Of a DNA stretch of 45,458 nucleotides, positions 38,101 through 45,458 are shown piece by piece. Origin of the DNA: Tubiluchus corallicola. Lineage: Eukaryota > Priapulida > Priapulimorpha > Priapulimorphida > Tubiluchidae. Location: assembly GCA_030141605.1 (NCBI GenBank), contig JAQGDQ010000156.1:436001-481458 (forward strand), given 5' to 3'. Both the position numbers and the translations under genes were made by a program. How positions within the stretch are numbered: position 1 is the first letter of the stretch; every line of letters starts with the position of its first letter. The notes under the pieces were generated by a model that saw nothing but the letters and a program-made list of their open reading frames with translations, was not told the origin of the DNA and ran no database searches.

Positions 38101-41100
38101 TAGTCCAAAATCTCAAGCATTGCTGCTATTATTATTTTTAGTAATGTTCTAACCAACAACTAATTACCATAGTTAGTGGTCATAGCCATAGTCAGAGTCA
38201 TCATTCTGTATCTTTAGTTATATTCATATCTTCATTGTTTCAGAGAATGGAAAGAATCTTGCTTGCTCACTGTCAAACAAAATGGTCCAGGTGCTAGCCA
38301 TGCCTTTGAACGAGAAATCTGCTGATAAGGGCTTTGCTTGTGTTGGTATGCTTCTTGTTAGTCTAAATTTTTGCTCTATTAGTACAGGTATAAATTTTTC
38401 AATACAAAAGAATTTCATGGTTTGGTACAAGCCCAACCTTTTCAGTAATAGAAAAAAGAGAAAAGTTGAGAAAAATTTGTTTCTTATTTAGATATACATG
38501 TCAAGTTTCGAAATTTACAATGTAAACTTATTGGGCAGCACGAAATAATTTTACGCTATCTGCAGTAACAGAGTAGTAGGAAAGTGTTCTCTCTGCATGC
38601 CATCTTTCATCTGTGGTCTCTGTTATCTTTAACTTTGAATACAATGTCAAACAAAGGTCATTCACCGAGATTGTTAGCGTTTAATTTAAACATTTTTATT
38701 GAATAACAAGTATTGCAATACGGCTTGAACAGACAGTTTTTAACAACTGATGAATGTTCTCACCAATGAAACGTAACATTTAGTAGAGTGCAGACGATAG
38801 ACAAACAGTATAAGCATTACAGTACGACTACTAGCAGTATAGATACATACGTAGCATAATGTTGAGAATGACATTAATGTTACTATGTAATCACTATAAA
38901 CTAATACAATGTTAAGAAGCACTTACTAAGAAATAATCATAGTTTTTACATCCTCTCTGACTCAGGTCAAAGTTTGTTGGGAAAAGCCAACCTGCATTTG
39001 TGTTTGAGAAACAGTTAGTCTACGATCACCAAAAGAGTTCTTTAGATGTAATTTAAATAGCATTAGTTTTTAGTGTTTGTTTATTAGGTCATAATGGTGC
39101 TGTACTGTCAGCTAACTGGAGTCGTGACAGTCGTTGGCTGATTTCCTCTTCTTGTGATAAGACCGCTAAGATATGGTCAAGCAACTACAGTGAACCAATT
39201 CTAACCTTGGATTGTGTAAAGCGGAGCATGTCTAGTGACTGGCCGGGGACAAACCGAGATAACGTATTATTATACATTTTCTTTTGAATTCATACTTCCG
39301 CTCAATGTTTGGTACACGATACACGAATGAAATTCAAAAATGATTGTTATTCAATGTGTTTTTTATAATACAAGAACGAAACGAACGAAAATTTGGAAAA
39401 ATAACGGCAGTATGTGAAAATCAATAGTGACAAAAACTTATAATAGTCTATTAAATAGTTTGTAATAATAAAACGTAGAATATTTTCCTATCGACCCTTC
39501 AATAGGGGTGAGCATCGAATGTTGCTTTTTTAGTTCACATTCGATTTGAACCTAAAATTATAGATTCGAATAATTCGGCACTTCAGCCACATATGTTCGT
39601 TATTACTAAAATGTTTAAAATGTTTGAACCAGCATGCAAATAGCACAATTTTGCTACAGTTTCTGTGCAGAATTTTTAATAAACTAATAGTGGTTTTACT
39701 GCAGAACAAAATCAAGTACTATGCATGATCCTTGTAAGATCACTTTTTACTTGTGTTTCGAAAATATTTTAAACTCCATTCGAATTTGAAATACTGAAAT
39801 TCGGTTCGATTCGACTTCAAAAGTCACAAATTCGAGTCGATTCGAATGCTCACCTGTACCCTTCAAACTGAAAGACGCCATAATTTTATCTAATGGTGCG
39901 GGAAATGTGGCCTTTCATTCTGAAACCAGATATACGCAGATGTTTAATCATAGATATATTTGCATATGCAACAGACACAATCATATGCAAAATTAACAAA
40001 GTGTTACAATATGAAATTAAAAACCTAATGGAGTTTTTTAATAATTTACTCGCTGTTGTTCTTATTTATTTATTTTAGATAAAAGTAGATGTAGATACAC
40101 ATAGAAGCTAAAGAAAGTAGATGATACATGTAGATGATTCAAAAGTAGGTGTAGATTCAAGGTAGATGAGAAAACAGTGTTCCAAACACTACTTCTAGCT
40201 GCTTAATACTATAACACCATATTAGATGTGTAATAGCACTCAGTGCATGATTTTTTGGGATGTTATTATTATTTGTTCGTGTTTGTGTAAACACAGTATT
40301 ATTTTTCAGGGTAATGTTGAATTTACCAAAGAAGTTAGATTCGCTCAGTTTTACTACATGGACAAATTTCTGCTGTTGACCAGTGGAAACAAGATTTATC
40401 TTTACAAATACTTGATTGATCCTACAAAGAGTGATGTAAAGAGGTGAGCGCATGATATAGCAGAGTTCACCCCAACAGGTAGACTGGTTGAAAGGTATAA
40501 GTGTAGAGAGTAGGAATGATGGAGACGTGAAATTGTGAATGCATATAAATGATGTTCAGTCAAACCTTGTCATAACAGCCAACTTTGCTTAACAAATTTT
40601 TTAGCAAAACAAGATATCTATTATTCGCATCGTTATATGTATTAATGTACCTCGTTATAATGCAAATGAGTAATACACCATTACTCGTATTAATGCCGAA
40701 CTCAATATAACTCCAGCCTTTTTTGCAGTATAGGTGGTTTGGTGGTTTGAAACTACAGGCTCTTGAAACCAGATGTTTTATTTTTGATACGAAAATGGTA
40801 TACAAAATTTGCCATGCTTTTATAGATCTAAGTTTTAATGATTTTTTACCTTCGTGCCTAGTCACGCATTAAGAGCCATAGTTATAGGTTGTACAAAAAT
40901 TATTGATGTTTTTAAATACTCTTTTGCAAACAGGGTGATCGATATGTGGAACAGTTGGCTGTCTGTGATTATTAATGCTAACAATTTACGTTCTTTTTCA
41001 TTTAAACTACTTACATTTGATTTTAATTCTTTCTGAAAAGTCAAAATGGAGAAAAAACATGATTTTCTAAGGTGATATGGTATTGAACTAATTTGATGCC

Positions 41101-44100
41101 ATTGTTTTTATGCATAAATATATCTGGACCAGTCACCATTTTATTTCATTTATAGAGTGTCACTGTGAGAGCCGTGTGTTTAATGCTTTTGCACAATTAC
41201 CGTTTTTAAACTTTGTATGTGTGACAAATACTTTTAACTTCTGTAAACTAAATTTCATTTTGAAATTGAAATTACTGTTCGATAACTCTGCTGTTAATGG
41301 AGCACACAGTGCCTGAGCCTTGTTATTGTAGCTGGTTGCAGCAGGACTGGTATCTATTACATTGTCAGTAATGATCCTCTAGATGTGACCCTGAAATGGT
41401 AGAGATGAAGAGGTCACATTTGGTTGTGCATGCATTCTTCCCCTGGTAAACTGTCTAGGCTCGTTTCGGCCGTCTATTTACTGGCTAGTGTCAGCATTTT
41501 TCAACTTTGGTGTCTGAACACATCATGACTGCTTAGCTATTTACTTTGTTAGGTTGCAATGAATTGTAAGAGCAGTTTTATAGCAGTGGCTACATTAAGA
41601 TGAGCAGTTTTATAGCAGTGGCTACATTATGAAGAGCAGTTTTATAGCAGTGGCTACATTAAGAAGAGCAGTTTTCTAGCAGTGGCTACATTAAGAAGAG
41701 CAGTTTTATAGCAGTGGCTACATTAAGAAGAGCAGTTTTATAGCAGTGGCTACATTAAGAAGAGCAGTTTTACAGCAGTGCCTACATGAAGAAGAGCAGT
41801 TTGATAGCAGTGGCTGCATTAGGAAAAGCTCTAAAAAGGTTCGACTGGTAACTTTCTGTGTTATTACATAATTAGTTCTCCTTGTATGTATATTTGTTTT
41901 TAACTTATTATTATTTTTCTAGGTATGTAAATAACAGTAAATACAAGCTAGTCAAACAATTTGATATGCCGTCCATCCAGCTAGTCACAGCGCTGTCTGC
42001 AATTAACAGTTTCTATTCTTGTATGTTAGTTATTCTTGTGATTTCCTTTAATTATATTTAAGTATATGTGTATGTGATTGTCGATTCACTGTTTTGTAAT
42101 ACGATTTCAAAAACTTACAAAAACAGAAAAAGGGAAAAGAAATTTTTGGAAAATGCTGCGTGTCGAATATTGCGTTTATGATTGTCTACTGATAACAAAT
42201 ATTAAACACTGTGTCTTAAAACAGTTTGATTGTTTCAAATTGTAAAATTTTGCTTCTGTGTTGAATTTAAGAGGTTGTTGTTATGGACTGCATTTGATTT
42301 TTATGCAAAAGAAATAAAATAAAAAATAAGTAGGATAAACTGTTAAGTCTGTCTGGTTAACATTTATCCTGTTAAGTCTTGGATAAATGGGCGAATGGTA
42401 AAACTCATATTTTTCGAAACTTTGAATTGGATGAAATGGCTGCATATTAAGTGTAAATCCACATTAAAAACTTTAAGAAACTCAAGTTTATAGTTTGTGC
42501 TTGCGATGTTCACGTACTGTGTAAGCAGATTGCAATATTTTATTATACTTGCTGTAGTAATGTAAAACATTTTTTTACAGATATTGTGTTATGTGCTGGC
42601 TCAAATCGTTCAGTAGAAGTTATAGATATGAACGTTGGTCAAACTGTTCAAACTACTCCAGATGTTCATGCCAGGCCTGTACATGTACTGTGCCAAAATC
42701 AGGTAAATTTCTTTCGGAATTTTTTTCATTCTGCTGAGAAAAGTTGAATTCTTTTTTTTTGAGGTTTATTTTTACAAACAGCAAATCTTTTCAGGGGGGC
42801 AGCAAGCACAAGCACCTTTGAAGTTTTGGCACCTGAAAATTAAGCACTTTGTGCTGCTATTGAGCTTTTTGGATGTAAATTATGGATTTGGATCTATGGA
42901 TGTAAAAATGAACACATGTAAAGCATCATGAACTGTATAGTATAGTACAATACAGTATAGGAATAGCCCCAAAAATTTCATTAATTTTTTTGTTCCTGTT
43001 ATTGACGTAGTTCTTTGTTCATTTGGTTTTAATACCCAAAAAAAGCAAAACTTTCTGGGACAGAATTTGCCATGTTGGACCCCTTCCGGATGTGAGATGA
43101 TCCCCGGGGTTTTCTATGTTTCGCACTCGTTTTTACTTCATATGGTTGGCAGGTCTGCACTTGCCTGTAAGCCCTATTGCATTGATATGTTTGGAAATTA
43201 GAACTTAAGATGCTCATTGCGTAATCACGAGTTTCTACTTCTTGAGGATATTTGCTAAATTTGCTGAAAACTATTTCTGAGAAATGAGTTAAAAGCCATT
43301 TCTAATTTTGTAGGGTTCAGCTTACGTCACTCACCCACCTGAAAATTATGATCTCTACCTGACTGCAGCTGTTACCGACGGTGCTAAACTCTGGGATCTC
43401 AGAACATCAAGGTAATGTCAACGTATCACATAGATGAAATTTGTCATCATTATTATTATTATTATGAGTTTATTTCGTATAAAAATATACAGTTTACAAA
43501 GATAAAGATGTTAGTAAAACAGGTAATGCGATATTAGTAAATTAACATATCTACAGACGTGCAACTTTATAATAACCACACATGAATTATGATCTTACAG
43601 CGGAGTATGATTATTAGCATAAAATGTGGTAGATCAGTACGAAGGCATGCAGAAACTTGTGTTTGAGTGTTCAGTGGTTCGAAGAATACCGAAATGATCG
43701 GTACACAAACCCAGAAGCTCTGGATTCGCAACCAAGTGCCATAACTACTCAACTACTGCACTTTGAAAAATTATGTTTTTGGTAACAGCAGGCTAGCAGG
43801 TAGAAACACTTAAAGGAAGACATGATGATTGTTCATATACTACCCATTTTCAAGTACCGTAAAAGTATACATTTTAATGCCAATAATACTGCTTAAGCAT
43901 TTCTGATAATTAAATAACATATTAAAATCTTAATTAACGGCGGCGGGCAAGCCCAGCCAGTGATGAGATCTCAAACTAACATAATTTTTAATTTCAAAAA
44001 TATTCCATGAGCGTGTTGCACGTGTTTGCGAAAGTGAAAATTGAAGTGCAGTGCTATTGTAAGAGATTCAGGGTGTGTTGTGCTAAAACTTGGCAAGTTT

Positions 44101-45061
44101 TAAGACAAAAATTCAAGTTTCAAATTTACTGCTGTGCTCTCACGAGCTGTTGAATGTGTGTAGTTTGTCATAAACTAACACTGCTGATCGGAGAGGCACA
44201 GCCCCTGTTTTTTGTGTAATTCGCTTCCGAAATGCAGGTGCCCGTCTAAATAGCAAATGACGAAATGCAAGTAATGGAAGACCTAATGGCATGAATGCGA
44301 AACTTTGTTTGTGTGGTAATAATTCTTTCACGTAAGTCTTTTTTGAAAAAATAGTATGTTCCCTTTCAATATTTTGAAGAGTAAGTTGTTTCATCTTACA
44401 GTTTAAGTTTGGGTCCAATTTTGCTTTAATGGTAATTGTGTACAACTTTTGATTTTTTGTTACATTGTTTGTTAAAAATGTAAATTGCTGAAGATTCTTA
44501 GTTTGAACATGTGCCATGCATCATTTATTAGAATCATCAATTAATGAAGCAGATTCAAGACATTTTACTTAGCAGTTGTAATTAACTGCATGCAATTTAA
44601 TCAACACGATTTATGAATTTTGCGTTTAGGTGTATTTGCCGATATAGTGAACACAAAAACAGAAGCCATCTGTGCGGAGCTGTTTTTAGTCCTTGTTCAA
44701 GGTTTATTGCCATGGGCTCAGAAGATAAATGTGTAAGTTGCAGTAGAAGTTACTGGTGTCTTATTTACAGTTCACAATATGTGAAGCTAGGGCCAGCGTA
44801 TGATATCTATCTGAGTTAGCCATGTTGATTCTGACTACATCCAGCCCTTCATGTCAGTGAGACATTCTGACCAGGATTGCAGTTGTCTCAATGTCTGTTA
44901 GGGATTTTTTAATTTAAATTATAGTTTCCAATTTACCCAATAATTTTGTAATGTTTTTGTAGGCTTATATCTATGATATAAGAATGGGGTCTTACTTGCA
45001 CAAACTGTCTGGACATACAGAAGTTGTTAGTGACGTCGCATTCCATCCTCTTTATTCACAG
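27380..45061 (+). CDS. WDR27: WD repeat-containing protein 27, 21 exons, 3' end beyond window
   Basis: Coding exons: 27380-27526, 28340-28472, 28984-29108, 29275-29440, 29702-29908, 30549-30741, 31022-31125, 32485-32579, 33421-33536, 34589-34668, 34794-34893, 36329-36406, 36553-36659, 38244-38345, 39088-39215, 40310-40443, 41923-42020, 42581-42702, 43314-43411, 44630-44732, 44963-45061. All introns are GT-AG, every phase joins, and the sum is 2535 nt (845 codons; human WDR27 is about 827). Two WD40 clusters flank a charged linker. Diagnostic phrases include SASDD/TASDDRTFKIWD, SSGYIANKP, AQFYYMD, KRY, DGAKLWDLRTSRC and YIYDIRMGSYLHKLSGHTE. An in-frame TAA directly precedes the ATG, supporting the start. 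WDR27 is a propeller scaffold of poorly known function. The final exon, with the last blade strand, is off the window. Confidence 0.95.
27735..28160 (+). repeat. Degenerate ~60-bp minisatellite in WDR27 intron 1
   Basis: About seven diverged units sharing GAATTCTGAGTCCACTC then TAGGATCAACA. The GGATCAAC-like anchor recurs at about 27772, 27824, 27884, 27944, 27992, 28050 and 28109, so unit length varies from 48 to 60 bp. Confidence 0.85.
28845..28925 (-). repeat. tRNA-like SINE head just before WDR27 exon 3
   Basis: The minus strand shows box A-like AGCTCTAGTGG and box B-like AGTTTCAAGTCC with tRNA spacing. It ends about 60 bp before the exon 3 acceptor. Diverged, no clear tail. Confidence 0.45.
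29421..29566 (+). repeat. 74-bp tandem duplication of the exon 4 donor region
   Basis: The last 20 nt of WDR27 exon 4 and the first ~54 nt of intron 4 (29421-29494) are repeated at 29495-29566. In the second copy the donor CAG|GTACATTG has become CAGATATGTTG, so only the first copy can be spliced. Confidence 0.88.
30549..33536 (+). CDS. WDR27: WDR27 exons 6-9: end of first propeller
   Basis: Residues about 260-428. Exon 6 codes an acidic, Ser/Glu-rich insert; exon 7 the strand pair SVLVIGVARGIMLTNAKSME; exon 8 a short polar stretch ending TPGAAS; exon 9 IGSLFGNSVRLLQLN. For exon 7 the acceptor TATTTTAG|TGACC (31021) keeps the frame; a competing TTTCTAG at 31001 would shift it to a stop. Intron 7 carries a SINE. 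Confidence 0.9.
31805..32120 (+). repeat. tRNA-derived SINE with (ATT)n tail in WDR27 intron 7
   Basis: Box A TAGTCTAGTGG at 31828-31838 and box B GGTTCGATAC at 31871-31880; the terminal pentamers TGACC and GGTCA can pair as in an acceptor stem. The body runs about 240 bp to a (ATT)n tail at 32067-32120. Similar ~28-bp sequences flank it (31776-31804 and 32121-32149), the probable target duplication. Confidence 0.8.
32580..33420 (+). other. WDR27 intron 8
   Basis: A GT-AG intron with T-rich sequence. No element recognised. Confidence 0.5.
33815..34276. mobile_element. hAT-like MITE inside a SINE head
   Basis: The ends read TAGTGGCAGATCTAGGGGGT and, in reverse complement, CAGGGGCAGATACAGGGTTT, the CAGNGGCNGAT style of hAT elements. 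GC-rich GGGCCC-containing blocks lie about 40 bp in at both ends. GGTTAGT occurs on both sides of the insertion, a degraded remnant of an 8-bp duplication. There is no coding capacity. It splits a tRNA-like sequence whose box A side is at 33801-33814 and box B side at 34277-34345. Confidence 0.65.
34277..34400 (+). repeat. Right part of a disrupted tRNA-like SINE
   Basis: Continues GATAGTGGTTAG (33803-33814) with GTGCTCTCAAACTTGG, then a good box B, CGGGTTCAAATCC (34328-34340). Rejoining the halves gives normal box A to box B order. Confidence 0.55.
34398..34450 (+). repeat. 29-bp tandem duplication
   Basis: GTAATAATTGCTAAAATAAA followed by CCGC occurs at 34398 and again at 34427, a direct tandem copy at the SINE's right edge. 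Confidence 0.85.
34589..36659 (+). CDS. WDR27: WDR27 exons 10-13: central linker
   Basis: Residues about 429-550, low in WD40 character and rich in Lys, Ser, Thr and Gln. Exon 11 contains HDRIKSSGYIANKPR and exon 12 MFQPRTNVSRR, matching the conserved linker of vertebrate WDR27. Exon 13 has YPMEG and begins the next propeller (INSLKFS). Exons are small (78-107 nt), below normal ORF-search thresholds. Intron 11 holds nested DNA transposons. Confidence 0.9.
34946..35743. mobile_element. Outer TIR element containing a nested hAT-like MITE
   Basis: The left end reads CGGCAGATTATGACC and the right end, in reverse complement, GGGCAGGATTATGCTA, with G/C-rich GGGGCC and TAGGCC blocks just inside. 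The hAT-like MITE at 35033-35449 sits within it. No clear target duplication is seen, so the outer boundaries are tentative. Confidence 0.5.
35033..35449. mobile_element. hAT-like MITE in WDR27 intron 11
   Basis: The ends are AGGGTTACCATACGTCC and, in reverse complement, GTGTTACCATATTGTC, flanked by CTTCACCT (35025-35032) and CTTCACCC (35450-35457), a 7-of-8 match to an 8-bp duplication as made by hAT transposases. The subterminal GTCCTCTTTTT phrase occurs near both ends in inverted orientation. It is 417 bp and non-coding. Confidence 0.82.
37154..37746 (+). repeat. Dispersed ~0.6-kb repeat, copy B (WDR27 intron 13)
   Basis: Aligns end to end with copies A and C: begins CTTAAAGTAAAACCGGACCC and ends near TATGTCTTCCCTAAAG. 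TTAAAG-type hexamers at the two ends are inverted relative to each other. Short open frames in it are not conserved between copies. Confidence 0.85.
38244..45061 (+). CDS. WDR27: WDR27 exons 14-21: C-terminal WD40 cluster
   Basis: Residues about 551-845. Exon 15 holds a full blade (GHNGAVLSANWSRDSRWLI to DKTAKIWS), with donor GATTGT|GTAAAG at 39216. Exon 16 has the conserved RFAQFYYMDKFLLLTSG; exon 18 LCAGSNRSVEVIDMN and HARPVHVLCQNQ; exon 19 the Trp-Asp end DGAKLWDLRTS; exon 20 CGAVFSPCSRFIAMGSEDK; exon 21 GHTEVVSDVAFHP and donor CAG|GTATAA at 45062. The remaining strand of the last blade must come from an exon right of 45458. Confidence 0.93.
39503..39858. mobile_element. hAT-like MITE with perfect 8-bp target duplication
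   Basis: The ends read TAGGGGTGAGCATCGAATG and, in reverse complement, TACAGGTGAGCATTCGAAT. CCCTTCAA flanks both sides exactly (39495-39502 and 39859-39866). It is 356 bp, rich in TTCGAA-like phrases, non-coding, and lies in WDR27 intron 15 close to the exon 15 donor. Confidence 0.9.
40780..41036 (+). pseudogene. LINE ORF2 3' remnant in WDR27 intron 16
   Basis: The plus-strand frame ends YSFANRVIDMWNSWL...VINANNLRSF...TFDF before a stop, the usual C-terminal pattern of CR1/Jockey-like ORF2 proteins (NRV-D-WNSLP-VVNA-S--SFK). Upstream frames are broken. This is the 3' end of an old insertion in the same orientation as WDR27. Confidence 0.65.
41571..41826 (+). repeat. 32-bp minisatellite, eight units
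   Basis: The unit AGCAGTTTTATAGCAGTGGC followed by TACATTAAGAAG repeats at exactly 32-bp spacing (starts 41571, 41603, 41635, 41667, 41699, 41731, 41763, 41795) with few substitutions. It lies about 100 bp before the WDR27 exon 17 acceptor. Confidence 0.95.
43446..43762 (-). repeat. tRNA-derived SINE with (AAT)n tail in WDR27 intron 19
   Basis: On the minus strand a box A-like TAGTTGAGTAG near the 5' end and box B-like GGGTTTGTGTACC about 40 bp later, then a ~250-bp body ending GAAATAAACTCATAATAATAA at 43446-43470. Its length and tail resemble the SINE at 31805 but the bodies differ. Confidence 0.55.
43810..44429 (-). repeat. Dispersed ~0.6-kb repeat, copy C (WDR27 intron 19)
   Basis: Minus-strand copy starting TTAAAGCAAAATTGGACCC at 44429 and ending TCTTCCTTTAAG at 43810. 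It is opposite in orientation to copy B. A 125-codon minus-strand frame in it is not conserved in the other copies. Confidence 0.85.
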
Positions 45062-45458
45062 GTATAATATTAGTTTTATTTACGGAATTAGTATAATTAA
45101 CTTTGCTATCCGACGACTATTTTGTATACTATGTAGATATACGAGTTAAGTAGATTTGGTTCATAGTTGTCTAGTTTTTACAGCTGTTGTGATGCACTTC
45201 GAAGTCGAATGGGACTTGGACAACAACATCTGTTTTCGCATTTTTACGTGAACTTTTTTTATTCTCTGCACTCATGATTAAATTAATTGTTAGATAAGAC
45301 AGTTGATTGTTCACGTACCAGTAGCATAATACTTTTCCACTGTCTATCTATCAATTCAAATCGAATAGTTTGTAACACTTGCTTTAATAACTTTTGTGAA
45401 TAAATTTGTCCACAACATACTGTTGAGTAAATAAAAGTTTGAAATCATTCATATTTCT
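45062..45458 (+). other. Start of WDR27 intron 21
   Basis: Begins with the donor after exon 21 and runs to the window edge without an acceptor plus WD40 continuation, so the last exon is outside. AATAAA at about 45400 is not expected to be the gene's poly(A) signal. Confidence 0.5.

Noticed and set aside
39216-39286. Longer WDR27 exon 15 reading through to TGA at ~39286
   Set aside because: The extension has no family similarity; the GTAAAG donor at 39216 joins exactly in phase to the conserved exon 16.
41571-41826. CRISPR-like array of regular 32-bp units
   Set aside because: Units are contiguous with no unique spacers, and the host is a eukaryotic intron; it is a minisatellite.
44140-44517. 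125-codon minus-strand protein
   Set aside because: Lies within copy C of the dispersed repeat; the frame is not kept in copies A and B.

Overview
This is animal nuclear DNA: AT-rich, with long GT-AG introns, microsatellites and many decayed transposons, and no operons or ribosome-binding sites. The host genes look like conserved metazoan single-copy genes. The mix suggests an invertebrate with vertebrate-like intron-rich genes; I cannot name the phylum from this window alone.

Layout. (1) 1-1000: probable last exons and poly(A) signal of a plus-strand gene entering from the left (tentative). (2) 1-5.1 kb: transposon-rich, including a 5'-truncated LINE (2565-4482, minus) with an open reverse-transcriptase frame, inserted into a copy of a dispersed ~0.6-kb repeat. 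(3) 5759-9735, minus: a complete three-exon classical aquaporin of 272 residues with both NPA motifs and a water-type selectivity filter. (4) 9.7-18.2 kb: no firm gene; an orphan coding-like segment, a PIF/Harbinger-like transposon with TTA target duplications and a 250-bp GA tract. (5) 18214-18728, minus: TMEM229B-like four-span membrane protein. (6) 18.7-22.5 kb: a TIR element and decayed LINE pieces. (7) 22563-23846, minus: F-box protein most like FBXO33/FBXO39. (8) 23.8-27.3 kb: divergent intergenic region with a SINE, LINE tails and a YY1/ETS-like promoter motif. (9) 27380-45061, plus: WDR27, rebuilt as 21 coding exons (2535 nt, 845 codons) whose phases all agree; the last exon lies beyond the right edge.

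The four host genes show no operon-like or shared-pathway relation. FBXO33-like and WDR27 are divergently oriented and could share a promoter. The strongest non-genic story is the layering of mobile DNA in the WDR27 introns: at least three hAT-like elements, one splitting a SINE head and another nested in a larger TIR element, plus two copies of the dispersed repeat and several tRNA-headed SINEs. I found no convincing new molecular system. The most unusual items are the duplicated, inactivated splice donor after WDR27 exon 4, the nested insertions and the orphan coding-like segment at 10227-10469.
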